Origin: Cyanobacterium stanieri PCC 7202
Lineage (GTDB): Bacteria > Cyanobacteriota > Cyanobacteriia > Cyanobacteriales > Cyanobacteriaceae
Assembly: GCA_000317655.1 (NCBI GenBank)
Contig: CP003940.1
Location: 2,675,547 to 2,739,546, forward strand
Reading direction: 5' to 3'
Length of the DNA: 64,000 bases
Made by a program: the position numbers and the translations under genes. Position 1 is the first letter of the stretch. Each line of letters opens with the position of its first letter. Shown in pieces: positions 8,959 to 18,038 of the stretch. Below the pieces are notes generated by a model. It saw only the letters and a list, made by a program, of their open reading frames with translations. It ran no database searches and was not told the DNA's origin.

Positions 8959-8998
8959 TTAACTCATATAAAGAGTTAACCTTAAGTGCGTGAGGAGT
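8959..8998 (+). promoter_or_regulatory. leader hairpin and strong ribosome site of the amidase gene
   Basis: TTAACTC (8959-8965) and GAGTTAA (8973-8979) form a perfect 7-bp hairpin, followed by GTGAGGAGT (8990-8998) 4 nt before the ATG. The latter is a strong Shine-Dalgarno site and is also the exact complement of ACTCCTCAC, the single-stranded core of the cyanobacterial sRNA Yfr1. The pairing is inference. Confidence 0.4.
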
Positions 8999-9002
8999 AA
9001 AT

Positions 9003-10004
9003 ATGATTTTTAAATCAATCATTTTAGCGGGGTTGATGTTTCCTTGGTGGTGTTTGTCTGTGTGGGCAGGATCATTGCAATATTGGAGATTTAACCAAAA
9101 TCTAAGCCGTCTGGAGATTGTCACCGAAAGTAATGTCACCCCAAGGGCTCAACTCATGGCGAATCCTACCCGTTTGGTGGTGGATTTGCCTAATACTCAG
9201 GTGGGGGAAACCCTGCGACAAGAAGTAAGTAGTTATGTGCGAGAGGTGAGGGTAGGACAATTAAATAACCAAACTGCCCGTATCGTAGTTGAGTTGAGCG
9301 GTAACTATACTATGCGCCCTTGGCAAGTAAGGGTACGCAGTTTGGCGCCAAATCGTTGGTATGTGCAGTTACCCAAGTTTCAAACCCCTGATGTTTATAG
9401 TTTACCAGATGGGAATGCCGTGGCGATCGCCGTTCCTGCCCCGACTTTGGCTTCTGGTTCCCCTAGTCAAAATCGTGGTACAGTTGTAATTGATCCCGGA
9501 CATGGAGGTAGGGATCCTGGAGCCATTGGTATTGGGGGAGTACAGGAAAAAGGAATTGTTTTAGAAATTTCTCAGGAAACGGCACGGGTTTTGAGACAGG
9601 GGGGTTATCAAGTGGTGATGATGCGCACCAGTGATGTTTTTGTTTCCCTTGAACAACGGGCAACACTGGCAAATAATAGTAATGGGGATGTTTTTGTTAG
9701 TATTCATGCCAACGCTGTGGGGGGCAATCGTCCTGAAGTCAATGGCTTAGAAACTTACTATTTTCAAACAGGAAGACTTTTAGCCCATACTATCCATCGT
9801 AATATTTTACGTCGCTTGAATGTGCGCGATCGCAATGTACGCCAAGCCAGATTTTATGTACTTCGTCATACAACTATGCCAGCGGTATTGGTGGAGGTTG
9901 GTTTTTTGACGGGTTCTATTGATAATCGTAATTTATCTAATCCTAGTTATCGTCGCCAGATGGGAGAGGCGATCGCCCATGGTATTATGGAGTACCTAAG
10001 ATAA
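9003..10004 (+). CDS. amiC: N-acetylmuramoyl-L-alanine amidase with AMIN domain
   Basis: 333 aa. A signal peptide (residues 1-22, hydrophobic then WAG) directs export to the periplasm. An AMIN domain (about 25-125) targets cell-wall septal sites, and an Amidase_3 zinc domain follows (about 155-330). Zinc ligands are visible as H in DPGHGGRDPG, E in VQEKGIVLEIS and H in VSIHAN; the catalytic E is in VLVEVGF. The enzyme splits the amide between MurNAc and the peptide stem and is needed for septum splitting and, in filamentous relatives, septal pores. The ATG follows GAGGAGT closely. Confidence 0.9.
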   Translation: MIFKSIILAGLMFPWWCLSVWAGSLQYWRFNQNLSRLEIVTESNVTPRAQLMANPTRLVVDLPNTQVGETLRQEVSSYVREVRVGQLNNQTARIVVELSGNYTMRPWQVRVRSLAPNRWYVQLPKFQTPDVYSLPDGNAVAIAVPAPTLASGSPSQNRGTVVIDPGHGGRDPGAIGIGGVQEKGIVLEISQETARVLRQGGYQVVMMRTSDVFVSLEQRATLANNSNGDVFVSIHANAVGGNRPEVNGLETYYFQTGRLLAHTIHRNILRRLNVRDRNVRQARFYVLRHTTMPAVLVEVGFLTGSIDNRNLSNPSYRRQMGEAIAHGIMEYLR

Positions 10005-10026
10005 TTGACGTTATCCTTACTTTCTA

Positions 10027-10800
10027 TTATGGGAATTGGTGCGATCGCACATCATTGGCATATTCAGTGACAGATTGAGAAATAATGGTTTTTAAATTGG
10101 TATAAACCTTGGCAAAGGGGGGAACCTTGGAGGATAAACCCAACAAATCCGCTGTCACCAATACCTGTCCATCACAGTCTTTTCCTGCACCGATACCAAT
10201 GGTGGGAATGGAAAGGCTATCGGTAATTTTTTGGGCTAAGTCGGCGGTAATATGTTCCAATACTATGGCAAATGCCCCTGCTTTTTCTAAAGCCATCGCT
10301 TGATTAAAGATGGTTTCTTGGGCGATGGCACTTTTGCCCTGTTGCTTATAACCCAAAACCCTTACAGACTGAGGGGTTAAGCCCACATGACCCATTACAG
10401 GGATACCAATTTCCGTTAACCTACTCACTGTTTCCACCATGGCAGGATAACCCCCCTCTAGTTTTACCGCATCCGCATTGGTTTCCTTGATAATTTTTCC
10501 TGCCGACTCAATGGCTTGAGATATGGAAGTTTGATAGGTCAAAAAAGGCAAATCGCATACCACAAAAGAACGTTTTACCCCACGACACACCGCCTGAGTA
10601 TGGTGTATCATCTCCTCAAGGGTAATGGGTAGGGTGTTATCATGCCCCAAAGCCACCATTGCTAAGGAATCCCCCACCAAAATTAAGTCAATGTCCCCTT
10701 GATCAAGCAAAGAGGCGATCGCATAATCCCACGCCGTTAAGCAGACAATGGGCTTTTTTTCCTGTTTCCACTGACATAATTTTTGAATAGTGACTTTCAT
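10027..10800 (-). CDS. panB: 3-methyl-2-oxobutanoate hydroxymethyltransferase
   Basis: 257 aa, the family length. PanB adds a hydroxymethyl group from 5,10-methylene-THF to 2-oxoisovalerate, the first committed step of pantothenate synthesis. The sequence shows [17 protein letters not shown] near the N-terminus (metal-binding GDS region), KLEGG at about 112, GHVGLTPQS at about 137 and [14 protein letters not shown] at about 197, all conserved in PanB. It is convergent with the amidase gene, with 22 bp between. No panC is in the window. Confidence 0.95.
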   Translation of the reverse strand: MKVTIQKLCQWKQEKKPIVCLTAWDYAIASLLDQGDIDLILVGDSLAMVALGHDNTLPITLEEMIHHTQAVCRGVKRSFVVCDLPFLTYQTSISQAIESAGKIIKETNADAVKLEGGYPAMVETVSRLTEIGIPVMGHVGLTPQSVRVLGYKQQGKSAIAQETIFNQAMALEKAGAFAIVLEHITADLAQKITDSLSIPTIGIGAGKDCDGQVLVTADLLGLSSKVPPFAKVYTNLKTIISQSVTEYANDVRSHQFP

Positions 10801-12898
<2,098 letters not shown>

Positions 12899-12907
12899 TG
12901 ATCAATA

Positions 12908-13054
12908 ACCCAGCGCTTTGATGCACCCCTGCCAAGTTTGGGGAAGTAATATGAAATATGAAAGTCCCCCAGAATTGGGGGATTTAGGGTGCTACCCATC
13001 GCTTTGATGCCCAAGTTTGGGGGGGGGAAATGCAAAAGTCCCCCAGCATTGGGA
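12908..13054 (-). repeat. dispersed G/C-palindromic repeat, first cluster
   Basis: One and a half units of a repeat built from two palindromes, CCCCCAGAATTGGGGG and CCCCCCAAGTTTGGGGGG, joined by a segment like ATTTAGGGGGCTACCCATCG. Orientation is called minus relative to the 20-21.6 kb copies. It lies just downstream of both pgm and mazF. Confidence 0.7.
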
Positions 13055-13065
13055 GAAGTGAGTGG

Positions 13066-13410
13066 TTAACCTATCAAAGTTTCTAATTTTGCCAAAACTT
13101 CATTAATAAGTGAAGACGGGGATTCTTCGACAAAAGTAGTTTGTCTAGCAACACAATCAACTGCCCTAATTTGATCAACTAAAACAACTCCATGGGTTTG
13201 CATTTGTGAAGGTAATTTAACCTCAAAAACCCATCCTTTTTGACGACTGGTAATCGGACAAATTAAAATAATTTTGGAAATTTGATTATAGGCAATAGGT
13301 GATATAACAAGAGCAGGACGATAACCTGATTGTTCGCTACCAGTACGGGGGTTCAATTCGAGTTTAACAATATCACCACGTTGGGGAATGCGATTATCAA
13401 CTTTTACCAA
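13066..13410 (-). CDS. mazF: MazF/PemK-type endoribonuclease toxin
   Basis: 114 aa, the usual size. MazF toxins cut single-stranded mRNA at short sequences and are held inactive by the antitoxin. The sequence shows the typical N-terminal PQRGDIVKLELNPRTGSEQSGYRPALVIS (GDI, G-x-E, RPALV) and a middle ILICPITS, then VVLVDQIRAVD, which carries family-conserved D and R. It overlaps the antitoxin gene by 7 bp and is downstream of it, the classical order. No degradation is seen. Confidence 0.92.
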   Translation of the reverse strand: MVKVDNRIPQRGDIVKLELNPRTGSEQSGYRPALVISPIAYNQISKIILICPITSRQKGWVFEVKLPSQMQTHGVVLVDQIRAVDCVARQTTFVEESPSSLINEVLAKLETLIG

Positions 13411-13646
13411 ATTTCTTCTCCGATTGTGTCACCCCAATCTAATTCATCATGTTGCATTTCAGGGGTAACATTTTTTAATAATTCTTCTAGGGTATATTTT
13501 GGTTTGGCAGGGGTAAGAATAATTTTATTATCTTCAATGGAAATATTTAATAATTCTCCTTCTTGTAAGTTAACCTGTTGAGTTATGGTTTGAGGAAGTC
13601 TAATGCCTAATGAATTCCCCCACATACTTATCTTCTGGGTAATCAT
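13404..13646 (-). CDS. mazE: MazE-type antitoxin (AbrB/SpoVT fold)
   Basis: 80 aa from the second ATG (13646). An upstream ATG at 13664 adds MSGAKK, but MITQKISMWGNSLGIRLP is the standard MazE start. The AbrB-like DNA-binding region covers residues 1-45 (WGNSLGIRLPQ, then a glycine turn and IIL). The C-terminus is acidic and aromatic (DELDWGDTIGEEIW), the kind of tail that wraps the toxin. It should repress its own promoter in the spacer before 13664. Confidence 0.9.
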   Translation of the reverse strand: MITQKISMWGNSLGIRLPQTITQQVNLQEGELLNISIEDNKIILTPAKPKYTLEELLKNVTPEMQHDELDWGDTIGEEIW

Positions 13647-13727
13647 TTTTTTTGCTCCAGACAAAATGTTTATACATTAAATATATCATTTGACGATAAA
13701 AGGGGAGATTAGCAATAACGATAAATT

Positions 13728-14159
13728 TTATCCCGAACTCAGGTTAATTAAACTCCAAAAATCACGAGGTTTGAGAATTAATACATCTTGAATAGGATTC
13801 AAAACTAATAAATCATCATCACCAGTAATTAGGTAAGAAGCATTACCATTTAAAGCTAAATCGATAAATTTATTATCTTTCTCATCTCGACATAAATTAA
13901 CTCTTTGAATAATTGGCACACAATGCCAGTTTATTTTTATTCGCTCTGATAATCCATCAATCTCTTTTGGCGTAATATATTTAGCAAATTTAGTTCTACT
14001 TAAAACAGATGACAACTCGCTTAACGTATCATGAGAATACAGAATAATTCCTCTATTTTCCCCCCAATTTAACACCTGCGCAGGAATAGAATTAGGGGCA
14101 AGAATAGAACTAATAAGAATATTAGTATCTAAAACTAAGCGAATGGAGAAGTCAATCAT
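13728..14159 (-). CDS. PIN-domain toxin (PIN_3 / TIGR00305-like)
   Basis: 143 aa. A single PIN nuclease domain of the kind that cuts RNA with Mg2+. The acidic residues are present: D in VLDTNILIS (about residue 10), E in LSELSSVLSR (about 48), D in DEKDNKFIDLA (about 96) and D in ITGDDDLL (about 113). Its start overlaps the stop of the Phd-type antitoxin by 8 bp, so the two are translationally coupled. Intact by eye. Confidence 0.88.
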   Translation of the reverse strand: MIDFSIRLVLDTNILISSILAPNSIPAQVLNWGENRGIILYSHDTLSELSSVLSRTKFAKYITPKEIDGLSERIKINWHCVPIIQRVNLCRDEKDNKFIDLALNGNASYLITGDDDLLVLNPIQDVLILKPRDFWSLINLSSG

Positions 14160-14400
14160 CTACTAATAATTCTTGTAGTTTATCCTCCGTTAAACCCTTT
14201 TCTAAGGCTCGGTTGCCAATATCTGCTCTAAATTGTTGAAATTCTTGAAGATTGATGCTGGTAATTCTTTGATAATCTTCCATCGACATAATAACTGCAA
14301 CATCACGATTTTGTTTTTGTATGGTGATGGGTTCACGTTGTGCTTGATTAATGATATTGCCGAAGGTTTGTTTCGCTTCTGTGGCAGAGACAAATCGCAT
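14152..14400 (-). CDS. Phd/YefM-type antitoxin
   Basis: 82 aa. The N-terminus VSATEAKQTFGNIINQAQREPITIQKQNRDVAVIMS is a textbook Phd/YefM DNA-binding dimer domain. The C-terminal half (EFQQFRADIGNRAL...) would bind the PIN toxin. This antitoxin type is usually paired with RelE/Doc toxins, but Phd/PIN pairs are common in cyanobacteria. The promoter and operator should lie in 14401-14500. Confidence 0.9.
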   Translation of the reverse strand: MRFVSATEAKQTFGNIINQAQREPITIQKQNRDVAVIMSMEDYQRITSINLQEFQQFRADIGNRALEKGLTEDKLQELLVDD

Positions 14401-14512
14401 AATTTATCGGGGCATTAGCAATGTTTATTATTATTTTATTGTAAGTGAAATAGATAAAATAGACAAAATGAATGATTACTTCTTATGAGGTGCAGGGAGA
14501 ATAAAATATGGA

Positions 14513-14577
14513 AGTCCCCCAGAATTGGGGGATTTAGGGGGCTAACCCAGCGCTTTGATGCGCGCCCCCCCCGCATA
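14513..14577 (-). repeat. dispersed palindromic repeat, single unit
   Basis: One unit containing GTCCCCCAGAATTGGGGG followed by ATTTAGGGGGCTAACCCAGCG and a run of C. It sits between the Phd antitoxin promoter and the start of the broken DUF4160 gene. Confidence 0.65.
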
Positions 14578-14817
14578 CTTTCTCCATGAGCTTTGGTATA
14601 ATGAGCATAAATATATTGAACTCCAAAAGTGCCGACAGTACTATATATCAAAGGTTGAGGATTATTCTTTTATGCCAATGAAGGAAATGAACCAATGCAC
14701 ATCCATTGTCAAAAAGGTGATATGGAATGTAAGTATTGGCTAAATCCAGAAATGTTTGAAATCCAAGAGGCTTATTCTTATGAGATGAATAAAAACAGTG
14801 TTAGGGAAATTAGAAAA

Positions 14818-14854
14818 TTGACATACTCACCCGTTAAGCTAACGCTGTAACGGG
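14818..14854 (-). ncRNA. right-end hairpin / omegaRNA 3' scaffold of element 2
   Basis: On the minus strand CCCGTT pairs with AACGGG (14849-14854 with 14830-14835). An inner AGC/GCT-like pairing surrounds TAA, then 8 nt and TCAA follow. The tnpB stop codon lies inside the hairpin. The flanking sequence that would act as guide is part of the interrupted DUF4160 gene. Confidence 0.55.
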
Positions 14855-16288
14855 CGATTCTGAACAGCCAATTGCTTGACCATTTATCCACTCAAACAAC
14901 GATAGTTGCAGAGGGTTGCTAGGCTCAACGACTAACGCCATTGATTTCTCCCGTTTTTTAGACGAATCTGTTAATTCAGATTTAGCCGTAACTTTCTGAT
15001 TATCCACCAGTAGCTTGGATGGACTAATTCCAAGTATTTCTAGTCCTTTCATTCCAATATTTACACTTGCCTGATTGTCTGCATCCGCAATGAATCCGCA
15101 ATTAGTACAAACAAACTTTTCTTTATTCCTACTAGCGGAGTCAACATGACCACAATTTGAGCAAGTTTGTGATGTAAATTTAGGGTTAACTTCAGTTACA
15201 ATACAACCAAACTTCTCAGCTACCTGTTGTATTTTTAATACCAATTCACCCCAAGAACAATCACGAATCAATCTATTTAATGCTCTTTTTGCTGATTGAC
15301 TATTTCTTAAATATTTACCGTTTTCATCTTGTTTAGGTTTACATCTTTTGCTCATTCCTTGGATGTTTAAATCTTCCAGAACAATGACATCAGCTAACCT
15401 AGTTAAATGGTGGGCAATATTCCATTGATAGTTAGTTCTCCTATTAACTATTTTTTGGTCAATTCTTGCCAAATTTTGATATGCTTTTTTTTGATTTTTA
15501 GAACCTTTCTTTTTACGACTAGCTCTACGTTGTCTAATAGTTTTAGTGCGTTCTAATTGCTTTTCAAAGTTCGGGTTTTTAATCTGTTCTCCATTACTTA
15601 ATGCCAACAATTTCTTTATTCCCAAATCAACCCCTATTACAGATTTTACTTGGTCTAAATCTTTTGGTTGTGATTGTGGAATAGATTTATCCTCAAGGGT
15701 AATAGAGACATACCACCCATCTGCTTTTTGCCTAACTGTGACCGAACGTAAACTAAACCCTTCGGGTATTTGACGAGACTGAAAAAATCTCATCCAACCG
15801 ATAGAAGGAAGATAGATTTTATTGCCTTTTAATTTTACTTGATTAGGCGGATAGTTAAAACTTTTAAACCGTTGTCTAGTTTTAAATTTAGGGTATCCTC
15901 TCCCATCAAAAAAGTTCTTAAATGCTGTGTCTAATTTACGCAAATTTTGCTGTAAAACTGTTGAATGGATTTGTTTATACCAACTCCGAGTTTTCTTTAA
16001 ATTTGGCAATTCTGACGACTGTATCTCGTAGGCACTCCGTTTTTTATCTCCCTTAAAAGGTTCTCCTAAGTTCGAGTTTTTAGACACTGAACAAGTCAAT
16101 GGACAACATTCTGCTTTTGTCCTTAAATCACAGTAATTCCCTAGCTTAGGTTGCTTTACTTGGTCATAGCTTTCAATTCTATCTCTAAGACAAAAATTGT
16201 AATGAGAGCGAAGCATATCAAGCCAATTCGCCATCATTTGTTGCTGATAGCTACTTGGTTTTAACTTGTACTTATATGCTTTGTTCAT
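14834..16288 (-). CDS. tnpB: TnpB RNA-guided endonuclease (IS605 OrfB), element 2
   Basis: 484 aa, longer than the other two copies because of an insertion near residues 50-100 and a C-terminal tail. RuvC residues look intact: D in VIGVDLGIKKLL (about 222), E in VIVLEDLNIQGMSKR (about 306) and D in ADADNQASVNIG (about 411). The zinc ribbon reads CSNC...CTNC (about 385-403). The N-terminal NKAYKYKLKPSSYQQQM is the OrfB start motif. The ATG start lies 50 bp from the divergent ribbon-helix-helix gene, so both may share a control region. It is a different lineage from copies 1 and 3, judging by sequence and hairpin. Confidence 0.9.
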   Translation of the reverse strand: MNKAYKYKLKPSSYQQQMMANWLDMLRSHYNFCLRDRIESYDQVKQPKLGNYCDLRTKAECCPLTCSVSKNSNLGEPFKGDKKRSAYEIQSSELPNLKKTRSWYKQIHSTVLQQNLRKLDTAFKNFFDGRGYPKFKTRQRFKSFNYPPNQVKLKGNKIYLPSIGWMRFFQSRQIPEGFSLRSVTVRQKADGWYVSITLEDKSIPQSQPKDLDQVKSVIGVDLGIKKLLALSNGEQIKNPNFEKQLERTKTIRQRRASRKKKGSKNQKKAYQNLARIDQKIVNRRTNYQWNIAHHLTRLADVIVLEDLNIQGMSKRCKPKQDENGKYLRNSQSAKRALNRLIRDCSWGELVLKIQQVAEKFGCIVTEVNPKFTSQTCSNCGHVDSASRNKEKFVCTNCGFIADADNQASVNIGMKGLEILGISPSKLLVDNQKVTAKSELTDSSKKREKSMALVVEPSNPLQLSLFEWINGQAIGCSESPVTALA

Positions 16289-16303
16289 TTTTTTTGTTAT
16301 CCT

Positions 16304-16326
16304 AAAGATATATTTATTATATCTTT
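16304..16326. promoter_or_regulatory. perfect 9-bp palindrome between tnpB and the RHH gene
   Basis: AAAGATATA (16304-16312) and TATATCTTT (16318-16326) surround a 5-bp centre, in the 49-bp spacer between the divergent starts. Ribbon-helix-helix proteins bind such inverted repeats as dimers, so this is a candidate operator for both genes. The role is inference. Confidence 0.55.
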
Positions 16327-16337
16327 TTTATAGAAAC

Positions 16338-16478
16338 ATGGTTAAAAAAACTCAAATTAATTTAAAGTTGCCTGAGTTTGAATATCGGGTGTTGGAAGAT
16401 TACTGTCAAAGAACAGGGAGGTCTAAAACAGAGATTTTAAGAGAGTTTATTCGTTCTCTCGAAAACTCTGGGAAGTAA
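16338..16478 (+). CDS. ribbon-helix-helix (CopG-like) protein inside element 2
   Basis: 46 aa from ATG 16338; an upstream ATG at 16266 would run through the tnpB start and the palindrome and is unlikely. The sequence has one short strand (KTQINLKLP), then helix EFEYRVLEDYCQRTG and helix SKTEILREFIRSLE, which is a complete ribbon-helix-helix fold with the RSKTEILRE turn. Such proteins are dimeric repressors. It lies within the transposon, opposite to tnpB, and most likely controls tnpB and itself through the palindrome. Too short for many gene finders. Confidence 0.75.
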   Translation: MVKKTQINLKLPEFEYRVLEDYCQRTGRSKTEILREFIRSLENSGK

Positions 16479-16479
16479 G

Positions 16480-16539
16480 GACTCGCTGTCGCTCGATTTG
16501 TTTATCGGTTCGTTTACATCCCCCGTTGATTTCAGTGGG
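16480..16539 (-). repeat. left-end boxes of element 2
   Basis: CGAGCGACAGCGAGTC (minus strand, 16480-16495) is identical to 43942-43957 in element 3. The box CCCACTGAAATCAACGGGGG (minus strand, 16520-16539) matches the left-end boxes of elements 1 and 3. They mark the transposon left end. Confidence 0.75.
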
Positions 16540-16649
16540 TATTTTTTCGGGAGAAATTCAAAGGGGGTCTTTCACTCACATTTAAGATAACTTATCAAAA
16601 CTTGGATGATCTTATTGAAGCGTGGATCAACTTTCACGGAGAATAAATA

Positions 16650-16907
16650 ATGGAAAAACTACATCACATCGAAAAAATTGAATTTCATAATGATTATTTA
16701 ATATTATCCGTAGATAATAAGCACTATTCTTTTCCTCTTTCTGAAATATCCCAAAAATTGCTAAATGCCACAGAAATCGAGCGAAATCTTTATAGAGTAT
16801 CGGCTTCTGGTTATGGTATCCATTGGTTAACTCTTGATGAAGATTTATCCATTGATGGTTTACTCAAACTAAGGCAATATGACCAGCCCAGCGCCCTGCT
16901 ACAATAA
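16650..16907 (+). CDS. DUF2442 protein
   Basis: 85 aa, a full DUF2442 domain: a strand-rich N-terminal half (EKIEFHNDYLILSVDNKHYSFPLSEI) and the hallmark GYGIHWLTLDEDLSIDGLL. It follows the broken DUF4160 gene by 3 bp. Paired DUF4160/DUF2442 genes look like a toxin-antitoxin-type module, with DUF2442 the possible DNA-binding partner. If that is right, the toxin-like half is now dead and this gene survives alone. Function is not established by sequence. Confidence 0.85.
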   Translation: MEKLHHIEKIEFHNDYLILSVDNKHYSFPLSEISQKLLNATEIERNLYRVSASGYGIHWLTLDEDLSIDGLLKLRQYDQPSALLQ

Positions 16908-16996
16908 TGATGTTGTCGTGGCAGTTGTAACTTCCGCAAAACCCAGAACCATTACAGATGTGGTTCTACAGCAATGGCAAGAAAGTGGTTTAAAAG
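16908..16996 (+). pseudogene. fragment resembling a PemK/MazF-like toxin
   Basis: The frame reads NDDVVVAVVTSAKPRTITDVVLQQWQESGLKVP and then runs into a palindromic repeat. The pattern D-VVVA-V-TS...D-V...W...GL resembles the middle of cyanobacterial PemK-type toxins. No start and no C-terminus remain. Recognised by pattern only, so uncertain. Confidence 0.35.
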
Positions 16997-17315
16997 TCCC
17001 CCAGAATTGGGGGATTTAGGGGGCTACCCACCGCTCTGATGCCACCCTGCCCCCCAAGTTTGGGGGGAGAAATACAAGAGGTTTCCAAAGGAGATTTAGG
17101 GGGTTACCCATCGCTTTGATGCCCCCCTGCCCCCAAGTTTGGGGGGAGAAATGCAAGAGGTTTTCAAAGGGGATTTAGGGGGCTACCCACCGCTCTGATG
17201 CCACCCTGCCCCCCAAGTTTGGGGGGAGAAATGCAAGAGGTTTTCAAAAGGGATTTAGGGGGCTACCCATCGCTCTGATGCCCCCCTGCCCCCCCAAGTT
17301 TGGGGAGAGAAATGC
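16993..17315 (-). repeat. tandem array of the palindromic repeat (about four units)
   Basis: About four units of roughly 75-80 bp in direct tandem. Each has ATTTAGGGGGCTACCCA(C/T)CG, then CCCTGCCCCCCAAGTTTGGGG, then GAGAAATGCAAGAG. The first unit also has the CCCCCAGAATTGGGGG palindrome; the later units carry TTTTCAAAGGGG in its place. Near-identity of units points to recent tandem duplication. Confidence 0.75.
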
Positions 17316-17323
17316 AAGAGTGT

Positions 17324-17698
17324 TTATGGTGCTAAACTCTGTAAGTCATCACAATAACGGCTAATTTGGATAATGACTTTATCAATATTATTCAGTACTT
17401 CCTCGTTCTTGAAGCGGATTACTCGATAACCATGCTCTGCCAGTTTTTCTGTTCTACATTGGTCATATTCTTGTCTATCATCATGATAACTACCGTCTAT
17501 CTCAATTACTAATTTTATGGAGGGGCAGTAAAAATCTAAGATAAAATCACCTACTGGATGCTGACAACGAAATTTTAAGCCATGGACTTGTTTATTACGT
17601 AGTCTTTCCCACAGGGCTTTTTCTGCCGGGGTTAATTGGTGTCTCAATCTCTTTGCCGCTTCTCTGACTTCGGGTGTTGTCCCCCTAATGAAGTTCAT
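17324..17698 (-). CDS. DUF559 endonuclease-like protein (Vsr-related fold)
   Basis: 124 aa. The N-terminal VREAAKRLRHQLTPAEKALWERLRNKQVHGLKFRCQHPVGDFILDFYCP is a clear DUF559 signature. The nuclease-like core has D in FILDFYC, E in LVIEIDGSYH, and K/N near the end (VIRFKNEEVL), the D-E-x-K-type arrangement of PD-(D/E)XK folds related to Vsr. The cellular role of DUF559 proteins is not established. It stands alone between repeat copies. Confidence 0.85.
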   Translation of the reverse strand: MNFIRGTTPEVREAAKRLRHQLTPAEKALWERLRNKQVHGLKFRCQHPVGDFILDFYCPSIKLVIEIDGSYHDDRQEYDQCRTEKLAEHGYRVIRFKNEEVLNNIDKVIIQISRYCDDLQSLAP

Positions 17699-17750
17699 GA
17701 TTTTCTGCTTATCAATTACGTTAATTATTTTAGATTATAAAATCAAAAAA

Positions 17751-17832
17751 GTCCCCCAGAATTCGGGGATTTAGGGGCTACCCACCGCTTTGATGCCCCC
17801 CCTGCCCCCCAAGTGTGGGGTGAGAAATGAAA
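17751..17832 (-). repeat. dispersed palindromic repeat, single unit
   Basis: One unit with GTCCCCCAGAATTCGGGG, GGGGCTACCCACCG and CCCTGCCCCCCAAGTGTGGGG, ending GAGAAATGAAAAAG. A single base change breaks the first palindrome. Confidence 0.65.
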
Positions 17833-17971
17833 AAGTCCTCCCTACCTCTCCTCTTATTAATCTTTCTCATGATATTTTTCCCGCAGGAGTTAATCAGTAT
17901 CTTGTTTGTTTGAGGGCTTCTTTTATTTGTCCCTTATAAAACCAATTATTTTTTACGGTAATTAATTCATA

Positions 17972-18004
17972 AAACAAAAAAATTCCCCCGGTTATGAGGG
18001 AATT
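17972..18004 (-). terminator. terminator of the DUF4214 gene
   Basis: On the minus strand AATTCCC (from 18004-17998) pairs with GGGAATT (17987-17981), followed by a run of T with one interruption. It lies 35 bp after the DUF4214 stop. Confidence 0.6.
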
Positions 18005-18038
18005 AACTTAGTATTTATCGTTATAAATATCCTGAACT

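Larger units (their letters stand above)
14818..16586 (-). mobile_element. IS605-family element 2 (tnpB plus ribbon-helix-helix gene)
   Basis: The limits follow from the DUF4160 gene it splits. In its own direction (minus strand) it begins CTTAAATG after ...AGTTAT and ends TGTCAA at 14818. Contents in order: left-end box (16520-16539), 16-bp box (16480-16495), a ribbon-helix-helix gene pointing away from tnpB, a 9-bp palindrome, tnpB, and a right-end hairpin. No tnpA. Length about 1.77 kb. Confidence 0.8.
14629..16646 (+). pseudogene. DUF4160 gene interrupted by IS605-family element 2
   Basis: Two pieces of one gene. Piece 1 starts at GTG 14629 (VPTVLYIKG), meets an in-frame TGA at 14656-14658, then reads LFFYANEGNEPMHIHCQKGD...SVREIRK up to 14817. 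Piece 2 (16587-16646) reads ITYQNLDDLIEAWINFHGE then TAA. Joining 14817 to 16587 gives an in-frame protein of about 83 codons, the normal DUF4160 size, with the NEP.H.H motif. The DUF2442 gene starts 3 bp later. DUF4160 and DUF2442 genes are commonly paired. The TGA may be a second lesion or may postdate the insertion. Confidence 0.8.

Noticed and set aside
16266-16337. Longer start for the RHH gene
   Set aside because: It would cross the tnpB start and the palindrome and adds a hydrophobic stretch unlike RHH proteins.
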